The notes beneath the pieces were generated by a model, which saw nothing but the letters and a program-made list of their open reading frames with translations, was not told the DNA's origin and searched no databases. A program made the translations under genes and the position numbers. A stretch of DNA of 64,000 nucleotides from Roseiarcus sp963776665 (GTDB taxonomy: Bacteria > Pseudomonadota > Alphaproteobacteria > Rhizobiales > Beijerinckiaceae), in assembly GCA_963776665.1 (NCBI GenBank), contig CAVZNQ010000017.1, forward strand, positions 62,001 through 126,000. Direction: 5' to 3'. Shown here piece after piece: positions 7,501 through 14,789 of this stretch; the first letter of the stretch is position 1; each line of letters starts with the position of its first letter.

Positions 7501-7929
7501 TCAGCCGTGCGACTCGTCCGAAGCTTGGACGAAGGGCCAACCGGCGGGCGAGGCTTCGTGGATCGGGTCGACCAGCAGCAGGCCCTGAAGATCGTCGAAT
7601 TTCTGCATCGACGGCGGAGCGAACGCAGCGACGGAGATGGGATCCGGGTTGGCGGGACGCGCCGTCGGCGCGAGCAGGCCCTCGCTCTGCAGTTCCGCGA
7701 TGAACCGCGCGACCTCCGCCGCTGCGCCGTCGGTGTCGGCCTTCGACGCCACGACGAACTGCCGGCCGGTATGCCCGGCGACAAGGGCGTTCCAGATGTC
7801 CGCCCCCGATCCGTCGAGGCTGTAGAAGAAGCCCGACTCCAGGTTGGCGATGACCATTTCGTCGCCGAAGTTCTCGAAGATGACTTCCGGACCGGAAGCC
7901 GAGAAGGCCAGATCGAGCGTGTCATCCAT
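7501..7929 (-). CDS. PqqD-family peptide chaperone-like protein
   Basis: A 142-residue protein whose first about 90 residues match PqqD (NFGDEMVIANLESGFFYSLD followed by GADIWNAL, then a helical AEVARFIAELQSEGLL). PqqD folds bind the leader of a precursor peptide and hand it to a modifying enzyme. The C-terminal 50 residues are unrelated and Pro-rich. It is the first gene of the coupled cluster PqqD / HprK-like kinase / GT2 / GT2 / nucleotidyltransferase. I could not find a short precursor-peptide gene upstream on this strand. Confidence 0.8.
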   Translation of the reverse strand: MDDTLDLAFSASGPEVIFENFGDEMVIANLESGFFYSLDGSGADIWNALVAGHTGRQFVVASKADTDGAAAEVARFIAELQSEGLLAPTARPANPDPISVAAFAPPSMQKFDDLQGLLLVDPIHEASPAGWPFVQASDESHG

Positions 7930-8066
7930 GCGCTCAGGAAATCCTCTGAATCAGCGCGCGCCTTGGCGGCAGAAGGGGCAAGATCGGCGCTCATGTCAAG
8001 CGCGACTCCTCGCTTCGGCCGGCCCATGCCGTCGGGGCTCTCTCGGCGGGGACGCCGGGCTCCGGC

Positions 8067-8549
8067 TCAGTACGGCGTTCCGTCCTTGTGGACAAACCGC
8101 CATCCACCCTCGACGCGCTCCGCGGCGAGATCGTCGTCGGGGTAAGTCACTGAATCCCCCGGCGCGCGGTCGCCGATTTCGAGGTAAACGACCTCCGAAT
8201 CCGTTTCGTTGATAAGATGATGGGCGTCGCCGTTTCCCGCCCTGAAGCCGGCGCACATGCCGGCTCTGAGCGGCGAGCGGCCGGCGTCGGTGATCAGCGT
8301 GGGCTCGCCCTCGAGGATGTAGACGAATTCGTCCTGCTTGGTATGCGCGTGGCGGATCGAGGACGAGCCGCCGGGCTTGAGCCGCGTCAGGTTGACGCCG
8401 AAGTTCGCAAGCCCGAACAGGTCGCCGAGCGGCCGCTTGTCGCGCCCCGCCATCCGGGAGAAGAACGGCTCCGGATAGTTCGAGAGCTTCGCGCGCGGCG
8501 GGACGTCGGCGGCGACAAGGGCGACCGGGCGGCTGGCGTCATGGGACAT
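8067..8549 (-). CDS. Cupin-domain protein
   Basis: A 160-residue single-domain cupin. Motif 1 is SSSIRHAHTKQDEFVYILEG (metal ligands H, H, E) and motif 2 is GNGDAHHLINETDSEV. Start ATG at 8549 is preceded by GAGGTAAGCCC. No signal peptide. Such small cupins are often sugar-phosphate isomerases or dioxygenase-like proteins, but the substrate is not predictable. It stands alone, 137 bp upstream of the PqqD-like gene. Confidence 0.85.
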   Translation of the reverse strand: MSHDASRPVALVAADVPPRAKLSNYPEPFFSRMAGRDKRPLGDLFGLANFGVNLTRLKPGGSSSIRHAHTKQDEFVYILEGEPTLITDAGRSPLRAGMCAGFRAGNGDAHHLINETDSEVVYLEIGDRAPGDSVTYPDDDLAAERVEGGWRFVHKDGTPY

Positions 8550-8660
8550 GGGCTTACCTCGGGATGGGTCCATAGCCAGTCCGCTCCCCCATGTCATCGC
8601 CCGCTCTGGCGGAGGGCGGGTTTTGTTCTTAAATGAGCCGGCTGAACAGGAGCGTTGGCC

Positions 8661-9050
8661 ATGGAAGGGTTCCTCATTCGCGCGGTCGTGGTCGGGATCG
8701 GCCTCTGGCTCGCCTCGAAGATCGTGAGCGGCATCGCCTTCAGTTCGACCGAGACGCTGATCGCCGCGGCGCTCCTTCTTGGCATCGTCAACGCCTTTGT
8801 CCGCCCGGTCATCGTCATCCTCACGCTGCCGATCACGCTGCTCACGCTTGGCCTCTTCCTGCTCGTCATCAACGCGCTGATGATTATGCTGGTGGCGTGG
8901 TTTCTCCCCGGCTTTCTGGTCGCCGGCTTCTGGTCGGCGGTGTTCGCCGCGATCGTGGTCAGCCTGACGAGTTGGGTCATGTCCGGCTGGATCGGCCCGC
9001 GCGGCCGGATCGAAGTCATGACGGCGCGCCAGCCGCCTGCGAGGTGGTGA
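8661..9050 (+). CDS. Phage-holin-4-like (YvlD-type) membrane protein
   Basis: A 129-residue protein with about four hydrophobic helices: LIRAVVVGIGLWLASKIV, LIAAALLLGIVNAFVRPVIV, TLLTLGLFLLVINALMIMLV and GFWSAVFAAIVVSLTSWVMS. The NAFVRP motif after helix 2 is typical of the PF04020 family (YvlD, 'phage holin family 4-2'). Despite the name, most chromosomal members are not phage genes and have no known function. ATG at 8661 follows CAGGAGCG; no phage genes surround it. Confidence 0.85.
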   Translation: MEGFLIRAVVVGIGLWLASKIVSGIAFSSTETLIAAALLLGIVNAFVRPVIVILTLPITLLTLGLFLLVINALMIMLVAWFLPGFLVAGFWSAVFAAIVVSLTSWVMSGWIGPRGRIEVMTARQPPARW

Positions 9051-9062
9051 GGCGAGGCGTTC

Positions 9063-9905
9063 CTACCCGAGTTCGAAGCTCGTCACCCCGAAACAGCGGT
9101 CGAGCCGCATCCTGGGGCTGCCGTTCTTGTACATGCGAGCGGTCTCGAACACGGGCGCCATCCGAAAGCGCCTGGCGAGCGCGAGGGCGGCCGGATTGGC
9201 TTCCGGCGTATCGAGAAACACCGGAGCGCCGGGCGCGCGGGCGATGAGGCCGGCGAGAAGGCGCTCCGCCGTCTCGTTGTCGCCGGCGAACAGCGGCCCG
9301 ATCTTGAACCCCTCGCGGCACCCCCGGAGAACCCCGTAGCCCTTCAACGCTTTCCCATCCATGACGCCGAGCGCGTGGGCTTGCGGTTGCCCGATCCATG
9401 AGGCGAGAAAAGCGCCGCGCCGCGCCGGAAAAGCGGTCCGGTCGCAGCGCGCGATCACGTCGATCGGGACGGTCGCGAGATCGACGAGGCCCGGCGGCGC
9501 CGCGCCGCCGCCTTCGCCGCGCTGGCGAATGTTGCGGAACGCGAGCGCGAAGCCCGACTTCCGGTAGTTCTCCTGCTGCGCGACGACGCCGTCGAGGCCC
9601 ACGATCCGATCGCCGAGACGGTTCAGGGCGGCGCGCCAGAGTTTCAGGCCGAAGCCTCGCCCGCGGAATTCGGGCCGCACGATATAGAGGCCCAGAAAGC
9701 CGAAGCGCGAGCCGTAGCGGACCGCCGACACCGAGCCGACCGGAGCGCCGTCGAATTCGCCGAGAAGAAAGCCCTCCGGGTCCGCAGCGAAGAAAGAGCG
9801 CGCATCGTGAAGGCCGGGATTCCAGCCTTCCGCCGCCGCCCATTCGAGCGCGAGCGCAAGATCGCCTTCGCTCATCCGGCGAACGGCGAGAGCCTTGTCG
9901 CGCAC
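9063..9905 (-). CDS. GNAT-family N-acetyltransferase
   Basis: A 280-residue protein with two GNAT-like halves. The N-terminal domain has the acetyl-CoA loop IVRPEFRGRGFGLKLW (R-x-x-G-x-G pattern) near residue 75, and the C-terminal half resembles the YitH/HolE acetyltransferase domain (GVLRGCREGFKIGPLFAGDN). A GTG start at 9905 is preceded by GAGGAAAA; an internal ATG (MSEGDLAL, 9875) would remove the first strand. Acceptor unknown. It follows the LssY_C gene by 23 bp and may be cotranscribed. Confidence 0.85.
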   Translation of the reverse strand: MRDKALAVRRMSEGDLALALEWAAAEGWNPGLHDARSFFAADPEGFLLGEFDGAPVGSVSAVRYGSRFGFLGLYIVRPEFRGRGFGLKLWRAALNRLGDRIVGLDGVVAQQENYRKSGFALAFRNIRQRGEGGGAAPPGLVDLATVPIDVIARCDRTAFPARRGAFLASWIGQPQAHALGVMDGKALKGYGVLRGCREGFKIGPLFAGDNETAERLLAGLIARAPGAPVFLDTPEANPAALALARRFRMAPVFETARMYKNGSPRMRLDRCFGVTSFELG

Positions 9906-9928
9906 GAGGGTTTTTCCTCGTCGAAGGC

Positions 9929-10753
9929 TCAGGCCAGGCTCGCGGCGGCGACCTCGCCATCGGTGATGTAGTGGTTGACGCGTCCGGCCTCGAGGCTCTG
10001 GCCGGCCTGGTAGGAAGCGACGCTCGCAAGCGCGCCGACCCGCTTGAGCTCGCTCACAATGAGGTCGCGTTCGGCGTTGGTGTCGGAAGCGGTCCTATGC
10101 GTCACCTTGAAGGTGAAGCGGGTGAAGGACATGCCGGTGTCCTTGGTCGCCGCGCCGACCCAGAGCGCCGGCTGCTCGTCCGCCGGGCGGTCGGTGTTGA
10201 GCCAGAACTCGGCCGTGCCGAGGGTCTCCTCGGTCTGCTCGAGGCTCAGCGACCAGAAGCGGACGTGATGGCGTTTGCGCGGGCTGCCGTTGATCGCCTT
10301 CTGGAAGCCGACGTCTTGCCCGCGTCCGAACAGAAAGAGGGTCGAGAACGGCGCGGCCGGATAGGGCCGGTTGAGCACGAAGGCGACGACCATCCGCCAG
10401 GAGCTCTTGAGATTGAGCGCATCGGCCTCTGTCCAGCCCGCGGAGACAAACCCAGCGCGCACCTTGTCCAGCTTGCCGATGAGCACGAGGTTGACCGGGT
10501 CCCCCGGCAACCCGTCGCCGGTAAGCGTGAAACTGGGCACCTTCTTGCGCTGGAGTATCTTGACGCTCATCCGCACGATCCGCGGCAGGATGAGATAGGC
10601 CGCGAGCATGTAGGCGACCCAGAGCGACAGAATCGTCGGCAGCCTGCTGTCGGTAATCCGGAAGACGAACACGATCAGCCAGACCGCGACGATCCCGAGG
10701 CCCAGAACGGCCGTACGCTGAAGGAAGCGCTCCAGAATTCCCACTCTCCCCAC
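9929..10753 (-). CDS. LssY C-terminal domain membrane protein
   Basis: A 274-residue protein with two N-terminal membrane helices (about residues 13-31 and 38-58) and a soluble domain containing PSFTLTGDGLPGDPVNLVLI, LNRPYPAAPFSTLFLFGRGQ, QKAINGSPRKRHHVRFW and ATKDTGMSFTRFTFKVTH. This is the LssY_C domain, named from a Legionella gene next to a type I secretion system; its function is not known. A 30-bp perfect palindrome lies 40 bp upstream of the start (10793-10822). Confidence 0.82.
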   Translation of the reverse strand: MGRVGILERFLQRTAVLGLGIVAVWLIVFVFRITDSRLPTILSLWVAYMLAAYLILPRIVRMSVKILQRKKVPSFTLTGDGLPGDPVNLVLIGKLDKVRAGFVSAGWTEADALNLKSSWRMVVAFVLNRPYPAAPFSTLFLFGRGQDVGFQKAINGSPRKRHHVRFWSLSLEQTEETLGTAEFWLNTDRPADEQPALWVGAATKDTGMSFTRFTFKVTHRTASDTNAERDLIVSELKRVGALASVASYQAGQSLEAGRVNHYITDGEVAAASLA

Positions 10754-10792
10754 CCCTCCGGCGCCTTACGATTCGCGGCGTTGCCTGAAGTC

Positions 10793-10822
10793 TGCGCTTG
10801 TCCGCGCGCGCGGACAAGCGCA
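10793..10822. repeat. 30-bp perfect palindrome upstream of the LssY_C gene
   Basis: Each 15-base arm (left TGCGCTTGTCCGCGC) is the exact reverse complement of the other, with no loop. It lies between the argE-like gene and the LssY_C gene, about 40 bp upstream of the latter. It is not followed by a T-run, so it is better explained as a protein-binding site or a leader structure than as a terminator. Confidence 0.7.
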
Positions 10823-10940
10823 CGTTATACAGGTTTGTCAAGGCGACCGGGGAAGATCGCGTTTGGGCCCCGTCGCACCGGGAGGACTGCCTCTCGGCGG
10901 CCTTCTGGCTCCTCCAACGCCCGACTGACTCAGGCGAGAA

Positions 10941-10964
10941 AAAGAAAAAACCAGAAGTCCTGGC
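10941..10964 (-). terminator. Candidate terminator of the argE-like gene
   Basis: On the minus strand a short stem (CCAG, loop GACTT, CTGG) is followed by TTTTTTCTTT, about 50 bp after the stop of the argE-like gene. The stem is short, so this is tentative. Confidence 0.45.
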
Positions 10965-11013
10965 GATTATCGGAAATCCCCGCCATCGCTGCGCCGGATT
11001 TGGATTCGTGTTT

Positions 11014-12180
11014 CTAACGCGACAACTCGTCGGCAAGGCGCTCGAGGAACGCGAGACAAGCGACGAGCTGCGCCTCGTCGACGAATTCGTCGGGCTTGTG
11101 CGCGTGGTCGATCGAACCCGGCCCGCACACGATCGTCGGCAGGCCGGCCGCCTGGAAATGCCCGGCTTCGGTGGCGAACGAGACGGCGATTGTCTGGTTC
11201 GAGCGGGTGAGGCGCAGCGCGAGCGCTTCGGCTGCCGAGCCCGGCGCGGCGGCGAGCGGCGGCACGTCCACTTCCATCGTGGTGGCGATCGCGGGACCCG
11301 AAACGAAGCGGGTCAGGCGGGGCGTTGCGACCGCGTCGATGAACGCCTGCACCTTGGCCGCCGCGGAAGCGGTCGTCACGCCGGGGAGGCCGCGAAATTC
11401 CCAATGGAACACGCTTTCCCGGGCCAGGATGTTGCGCGCCGTCCCGCCCCGGATCATACCCACGTGAAGGGTCGAATAGGGCGGCGTGAAGCGCGGGTCG
11501 AGCGGGCCTTCCTCGTAAACCCGCGCCAGCCGGCCGATCTCGCTCACGATGTCGGCGGCGACGGCGACCGCATTGGCGCCGAGCGCCGGCAGGGCGGAAT
11601 GGGCTTCATGGCCCGTGACCAGCGTCCGGAAGGTGGCGACGCTCTTGTGGGCGTCCGCGACCGCCATCATCGTCGGTTCGCCGACAATGACCGCGGCGGG
11701 AAGCGGCTCGTCCTTGCCGAACCAGGCGATGACGTCCCGAGAGCCGAGGCAAGTGGTCTCCTCGTCGTAGCTCAGGACGATATGGACCGGCCGTTTCAGG
11801 CCGGCTTCAATGAACGCCGGGGCCATCGCCAGCACGCAGGCGTCGAAGCCCTTCATGTCGCAGGCCCCGCGGCCAAAGAGCCGCCCGGCCCCCTGGCGCA
11901 TTTCGAACGGGGGGCTCGTCCACGCCTGCCCCGCGACCGGGACGACGTCGGTATGGCCCGAGAGCACGACCCCGCCATCGACCCGCGGGCCGATGGTGGC
12001 CAGGATCGCCGCCTTGTCGCCGGCCGCATTGGGGGCGCGACGGGCCTCGAGCCCGAGCGAGCGCAGATACTGCTCGACGAAGTCGACGACCGGCAGGTTG
12101 GAGACGTCGCTGACGCTCTCGATGGCGATCAGCCGCTCGAGCAGCGCCTTGGCCTCGGCGAGGCGGTCTCTTCCCGTCAT
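11014..12180 (-). CDS. argE: Acetylornithine deacetylase (ArgE/M20 family)
   Basis: A 388-residue M20 metallopeptidase-fold enzyme. Metal ligands are seen in SGHTDVVPV (His, about 74), ACDMKGFDAC (Asp, about 109), SYDEETTCLG (Glu-Glu, about 140), VGEPT and the C-terminal GPGSIDHAHKPDEFV (His). GPGSI.HAHKPDE and the overall length fit ArgE, which removes acetate from N-acetylornithine in arginine synthesis; many alphaproteobacteria use ArgJ instead and carry ArgE paralogs with other amides. Stand-alone gene, not in an arg operon, so the substrate is a family inference. Confidence 0.85.
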   Translation of the reverse strand: MTGRDRLAEAKALLERLIAIESVSDVSNLPVVDFVEQYLRSLGLEARRAPNAAGDKAAILATIGPRVDGGVVLSGHTDVVPVAGQAWTSPPFEMRQGAGRLFGRGACDMKGFDACVLAMAPAFIEAGLKRPVHIVLSYDEETTCLGSRDVIAWFGKDEPLPAAVIVGEPTMMAVADAHKSVATFRTLVTGHEAHSALPALGANAVAVAADIVSEIGRLARVYEEGPLDPRFTPPYSTLHVGMIRGGTARNILARESVFHWEFRGLPGVTTASAAAKVQAFIDAVATPRLTRFVSGPAIATTMEVDVPPLAAAPGSAAEALALRLTRSNQTIAVSFATEAGHFQAAGLPTIVCGPGSIDHAHKPDEFVDEAQLVACLAFLERLADELSR

Positions 12181-12263
12181 CCGGCCGCGCGCGGCGGCGC
12201 GCCGCGCCCTGGGCCGAGGGAAAAAGTGGACGGCGCAGCCGGCGCCGCTAGAATGCCGGTATC

Positions 12264-12656
12264 ATGTACGAGGCCGTCACGCATCGGGTCAGAGTCACCG
12301 TCGAGCCAGCTTTCGATCCGGAGCGCTCCGACCCGGATGAGCCACGCTATTTCTGGCTCTATTCTATCGAAATCGCCAATCTCGGCGACAAGCCTGTGAC
12401 GCTGATCGAGCGCCACTGGCGGATCACTGACGCGGACGGCCGGCAGCAGGAGGTGCGCGGACCGGGCGTCGTCGGCGAGCAGCCGACCATCGAGCCGGGA
12501 AAGTCTTTCAGTTACACCTCCGGCTGTCCGCTGACCACCCCGAGCGGCATGATGGTCGGCGAATACGCGATGGTTGACCCGGAAGGACGGAGCTTCAAGG
12601 TTTCGATCCCCGCTTTCTCGCTCGATTCCCCTGCAGGAAAGCGGGTCCTGCACTAG
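12264..12656 (+). CDS. apaG: Co2+/Mg2+ efflux protein ApaG
   Basis: A 130-residue ApaG: it starts MYEAVTHRVRVTVEPAF, contains ANLGDKPVTLIERHWRITDA and ends with the conserved GVVGEQPTIEPGKSFSYTSG and MVGEYAMVD. ApaG is a fibronectin-III-like single domain; the literature links it to Co2+ resistance and diadenosine nucleotide metabolism, but its molecular role is unclear. Full length, ATG start; divergent from the argE-like gene. Confidence 0.93.
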   Translation: MYEAVTHRVRVTVEPAFDPERSDPDEPRYFWLYSIEIANLGDKPVTLIERHWRITDADGRQQEVRGPGVVGEQPTIEPGKSFSYTSGCPLTTPSGMMVGEYAMVDPEGRSFKVSIPAFSLDSPAGKRVLH

Positions 12657-12767
12657 ACTTAGGGCTTCGCGATCAAGACCGACGAGGGATCGCCGCTGAC
12701 CCCGCTGACCGTCATGTTCGCGGGCGTTCCATCGGACCAGACCAGCGGAGTCGCCGCGCGCCGGCGG

Positions 12768-14174
12768 TCAGGCCGGCCGGATGTTGGCGTTGCGATGGAA
12801 GGCGTTGTCCGGATCCCATTCCCGTTTGATCCGGGCGAGGCGAGCGTATTTCTCCGCTCCGTAGGACGCTTTCACGCGGTCCTCCTCGGCGTCGGCAATG
12901 AAATTCACGTAGCTGCCCGAGCCGCTCGCGTATGGGCGCATCGCGTCCCAGAAACTGCGCACCCAGGCGCGGTCCTCTTCGTAGAGTTCGCGAGAACCGC
13001 CGGGGGGAATGTGAGCGGCGATATTGAGAACGTAGAGCGGGGAACGGCTCCCGCCAAAGGCCGTGTCCGCCTCGGTCGCCGCGAGATACTTGCCGCTCAG
13101 CCGGAACGTCGGAACAAAGGACAGCGGCGACTTCTTCCTCGGGACATGGTCCCCGATCACGGACAGAGCGCCGTCGGAGAGCGAGCCGACATAGAGCGCC
13201 TTCTCGTAGCCAAAAGTGCCCCAATGGGCGCTTTCGTCGAACATCCGCTGGAGCGCCACATAGGGCATCGGCGTGACAAGCTCCCACAGCGGCTTCACCG
13301 CGTCGCGCAAGGGCGCGACGACCTTGGCATGGTCCTCGGGCGATCCGAATCCGACGACCAGAACGCCGTGGCCGACCTTGCCGCGATGTTGCTCGGGGAC
13401 AAAGGGTTCGGGCGGCGCGCTCAGACCGATCGCCAGAAATCCGTTCACGTCGTCGGGAAGGGCGTCGATCTGCTCCTGCGCAATGCGAAGCGCGGCGGCG
13501 CCGCTTTCGAGTCCGACGAACAGCAAGGCGAGCTGGACCATCGGGCCGACCGGGTGAAGCGCGAATTCGAACGAAGTGACGATTCCGAAGTTGCCGCCGC
13601 CGCCTTTCAGCGCCCATAGCAGCTCGGGATTTGCGTCACGCGACGCCTGCACGATCCGCCCTTCCGCCGTCACGACTTCGGCCGCGATCAGATTGTCGCA
13701 GGTGAGCCCCGCCTTTTTCGTCAGCCAGCCGATGCCGCCCCCAAGCGTCAATCCCGCAACCCCGGTGTGGCTGATGATGCCGCCCGGAGTCGCCAGTCCG
13801 TGGCCCTGCGCCGCCGCGTCGAGATCGCCCCAGGTGGCCCCGCCGCCGCATTTGACCCGGCGCGCCGCCGGATCGACGCTGACGTCGTTCATCCCGCCCA
13901 GGTGGATCATGAGGCCGCCGTCGCCGACCGCCGTCCCGGCATAGTTGTGGCCCCCTCCCCTGACCGAGATCTCGAGATCGCTGTCGCGGGCGAACCGGAC
14001 CGCCGAAGCGACGTGCCCAGCATCGGCGCAGCGGGCGATCACCGCGGGCTTGCGGTCGATCGCGCCGTTCCAGATTGCGCGTGAATTGTCGTAGTCGGGA
14101 TCGCCGGCGGTGAGCGCCTTGCCCTTGAAACCCGAAACGAAGGCCTTGATTTTGTCGCTCGCGGGGTGATCCAT
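12768..14174 (-). CDS. FAD-linked oxidase, berberine-bridge-enzyme (BBE) type
   Basis: A 468-residue oxidoreductase with an FAD-binding PCMH domain: VRFARDSDLEISVRGGGHNY contains the His that forms the 8-alpha-N-histidyl FAD bond. TPGGIISHTGVAGLTLGGGI is the FAD-binding loop, and the C-terminal substrate domain ends WDPDNAFHRNANI (BBE motif). The loop has no Cys where bicovalent members attach FAD, so flavin is predicted to be bound only through His. No signal peptide. Substrate, often a sugar or alcohol, is unknown. Confidence 0.87.
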   Translation of the reverse strand: MDHPASDKIKAFVSGFKGKALTAGDPDYDNSRAIWNGAIDRKPAVIARCADAGHVASAVRFARDSDLEISVRGGGHNYAGTAVGDGGLMIHLGGMNDVSVDPAARRVKCGGGATWGDLDAAAQGHGLATPGGIISHTGVAGLTLGGGIGWLTKKAGLTCDNLIAAEVVTAEGRIVQASRDANPELLWALKGGGGNFGIVTSFEFALHPVGPMVQLALLFVGLESGAAALRIAQEQIDALPDDVNGFLAIGLSAPPEPFVPEQHRGKVGHGVLVVGFGSPEDHAKVVAPLRDAVKPLWELVTPMPYVALQRMFDESAHWGTFGYEKALYVGSLSDGALSVIGDHVPRKKSPLSFVPTFRLSGKYLAATEADTAFGGSRSPLYVLNIAAHIPPGGSRELYEEDRAWVRSFWDAMRPYASGSGSYVNFIADAEEDRVKASYGAEKYARLARIKREWDPDNAFHRNANIRPA

Positions 14175-14257
14175 CTCGATCCTCGCAAGAATTCAAGTTC
14201 GGCCTGAACCTATCTTGCCTCCCCCGCCGCCGCAACCGACGCGGCAAGTGGGAGCCG

Positions 14258-14605
14258 TCACTTGGAGCCGAGGCTGGCGATATAGGCGCCGAGGTCCTGG
14301 GTCTCGACACGGCTGAGTTGCATGTCCGGCATCTTGGGATGCGGGTCCATGAGAAATTGGGCGACGCTCCCGGCGCTGAACCCCTTCATTTTGGCGATCG
14401 TGGCGAAGGGAGGAACGTTGTCCGCGCCGCGCGCCTGGTCGGCTGCGACGATGTGGCAGGCCGCGCACCATCGCTTGGCCAGGGCTTCGCCGCGAGCCGG
14501 ATCGCCGGCGGCCGTCGCCGGGGCGCTTGACAGCGCCGCGCAAAGGCCGAGCGCGAAAATAGCGGCGTCGGCGATCGGTCGGCCTCGATGCGGCGGAGTG
14601 GTCAT
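14258..14605 (-). CDS. Periplasmic class I cytochrome c
   Basis: A 115-residue protein with a Sec signal peptide (AIFALGLCAALSSAPATAA, cleavage about residue 33). The heme site is CAACH in AKRWCAACHIVAADQ, and the axial Met lies in DPHPKMPDMQLS near the end. Start ATG at 14605; further upstream codons are not preceded by a ribosome site. It is a small soluble electron carrier of the SHP/cytochrome c type. The partner is unclear; the BBE oxidase upstream on the same strand (gap 83 bp) is a possible but unproven donor. Confidence 0.88.
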   Translation of the reverse strand: MTTPPHRGRPIADAAIFALGLCAALSSAPATAAGDPARGEALAKRWCAACHIVAADQARGADNVPPFATIAKMKGFSAGSVAQFLMDPHPKMPDMQLSRVETQDLGAYIASLGSK

Positions 14606-14736
14606 GGGCTTCTCTTTCCTTGCCGCGCCGCTCCGGAGCGCTGGGAGGCGCGGGCGCTTGCTCCATAATAGCCCGCCGCCAACTCCGAAGACAGGGACGA
14701 AACGAGGCGCGTGCCCCCAATGCGCGCTCTCCACGG

Positions 14737-14764
14737 AAAAAGGGCGGCCCGCTGGGCCGCCCTT
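14737..14764 (-). terminator. Rho-independent terminator of glnA
   Basis: On the minus strand AAGGGCGGCCC, loop AGC, GGGCCGCCCTT followed by TTTTC, about 25 bp after the glnA stop at 14790. A strong 11-bp stem with a T-run makes this a clear intrinsic terminator for the glnB-glnA operon. Confidence 0.85.
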
Positions 14765-14789
14765 CGCCGTTTCGCCTGAGATCGATGCG

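Noticed and set aside
8550..8660. Hairpin plus T-run just before the small membrane protein gene
   Set aside because: No plus-strand gene ends there; the stem is short and it may belong to the leader.
12659..12715. Short minus-strand frame MTVSGVSGDPSSVLIAKP between apaG and the BBE gene
   Set aside because: Looks like a C-terminal end but nothing coherent lies upstream; could be chance.
12714..13619. 301-codon frame on plus strand opposite the BBE oxidase
   Set aside because: Shadow of the BBE gene, composition Arg-rich without domain features.
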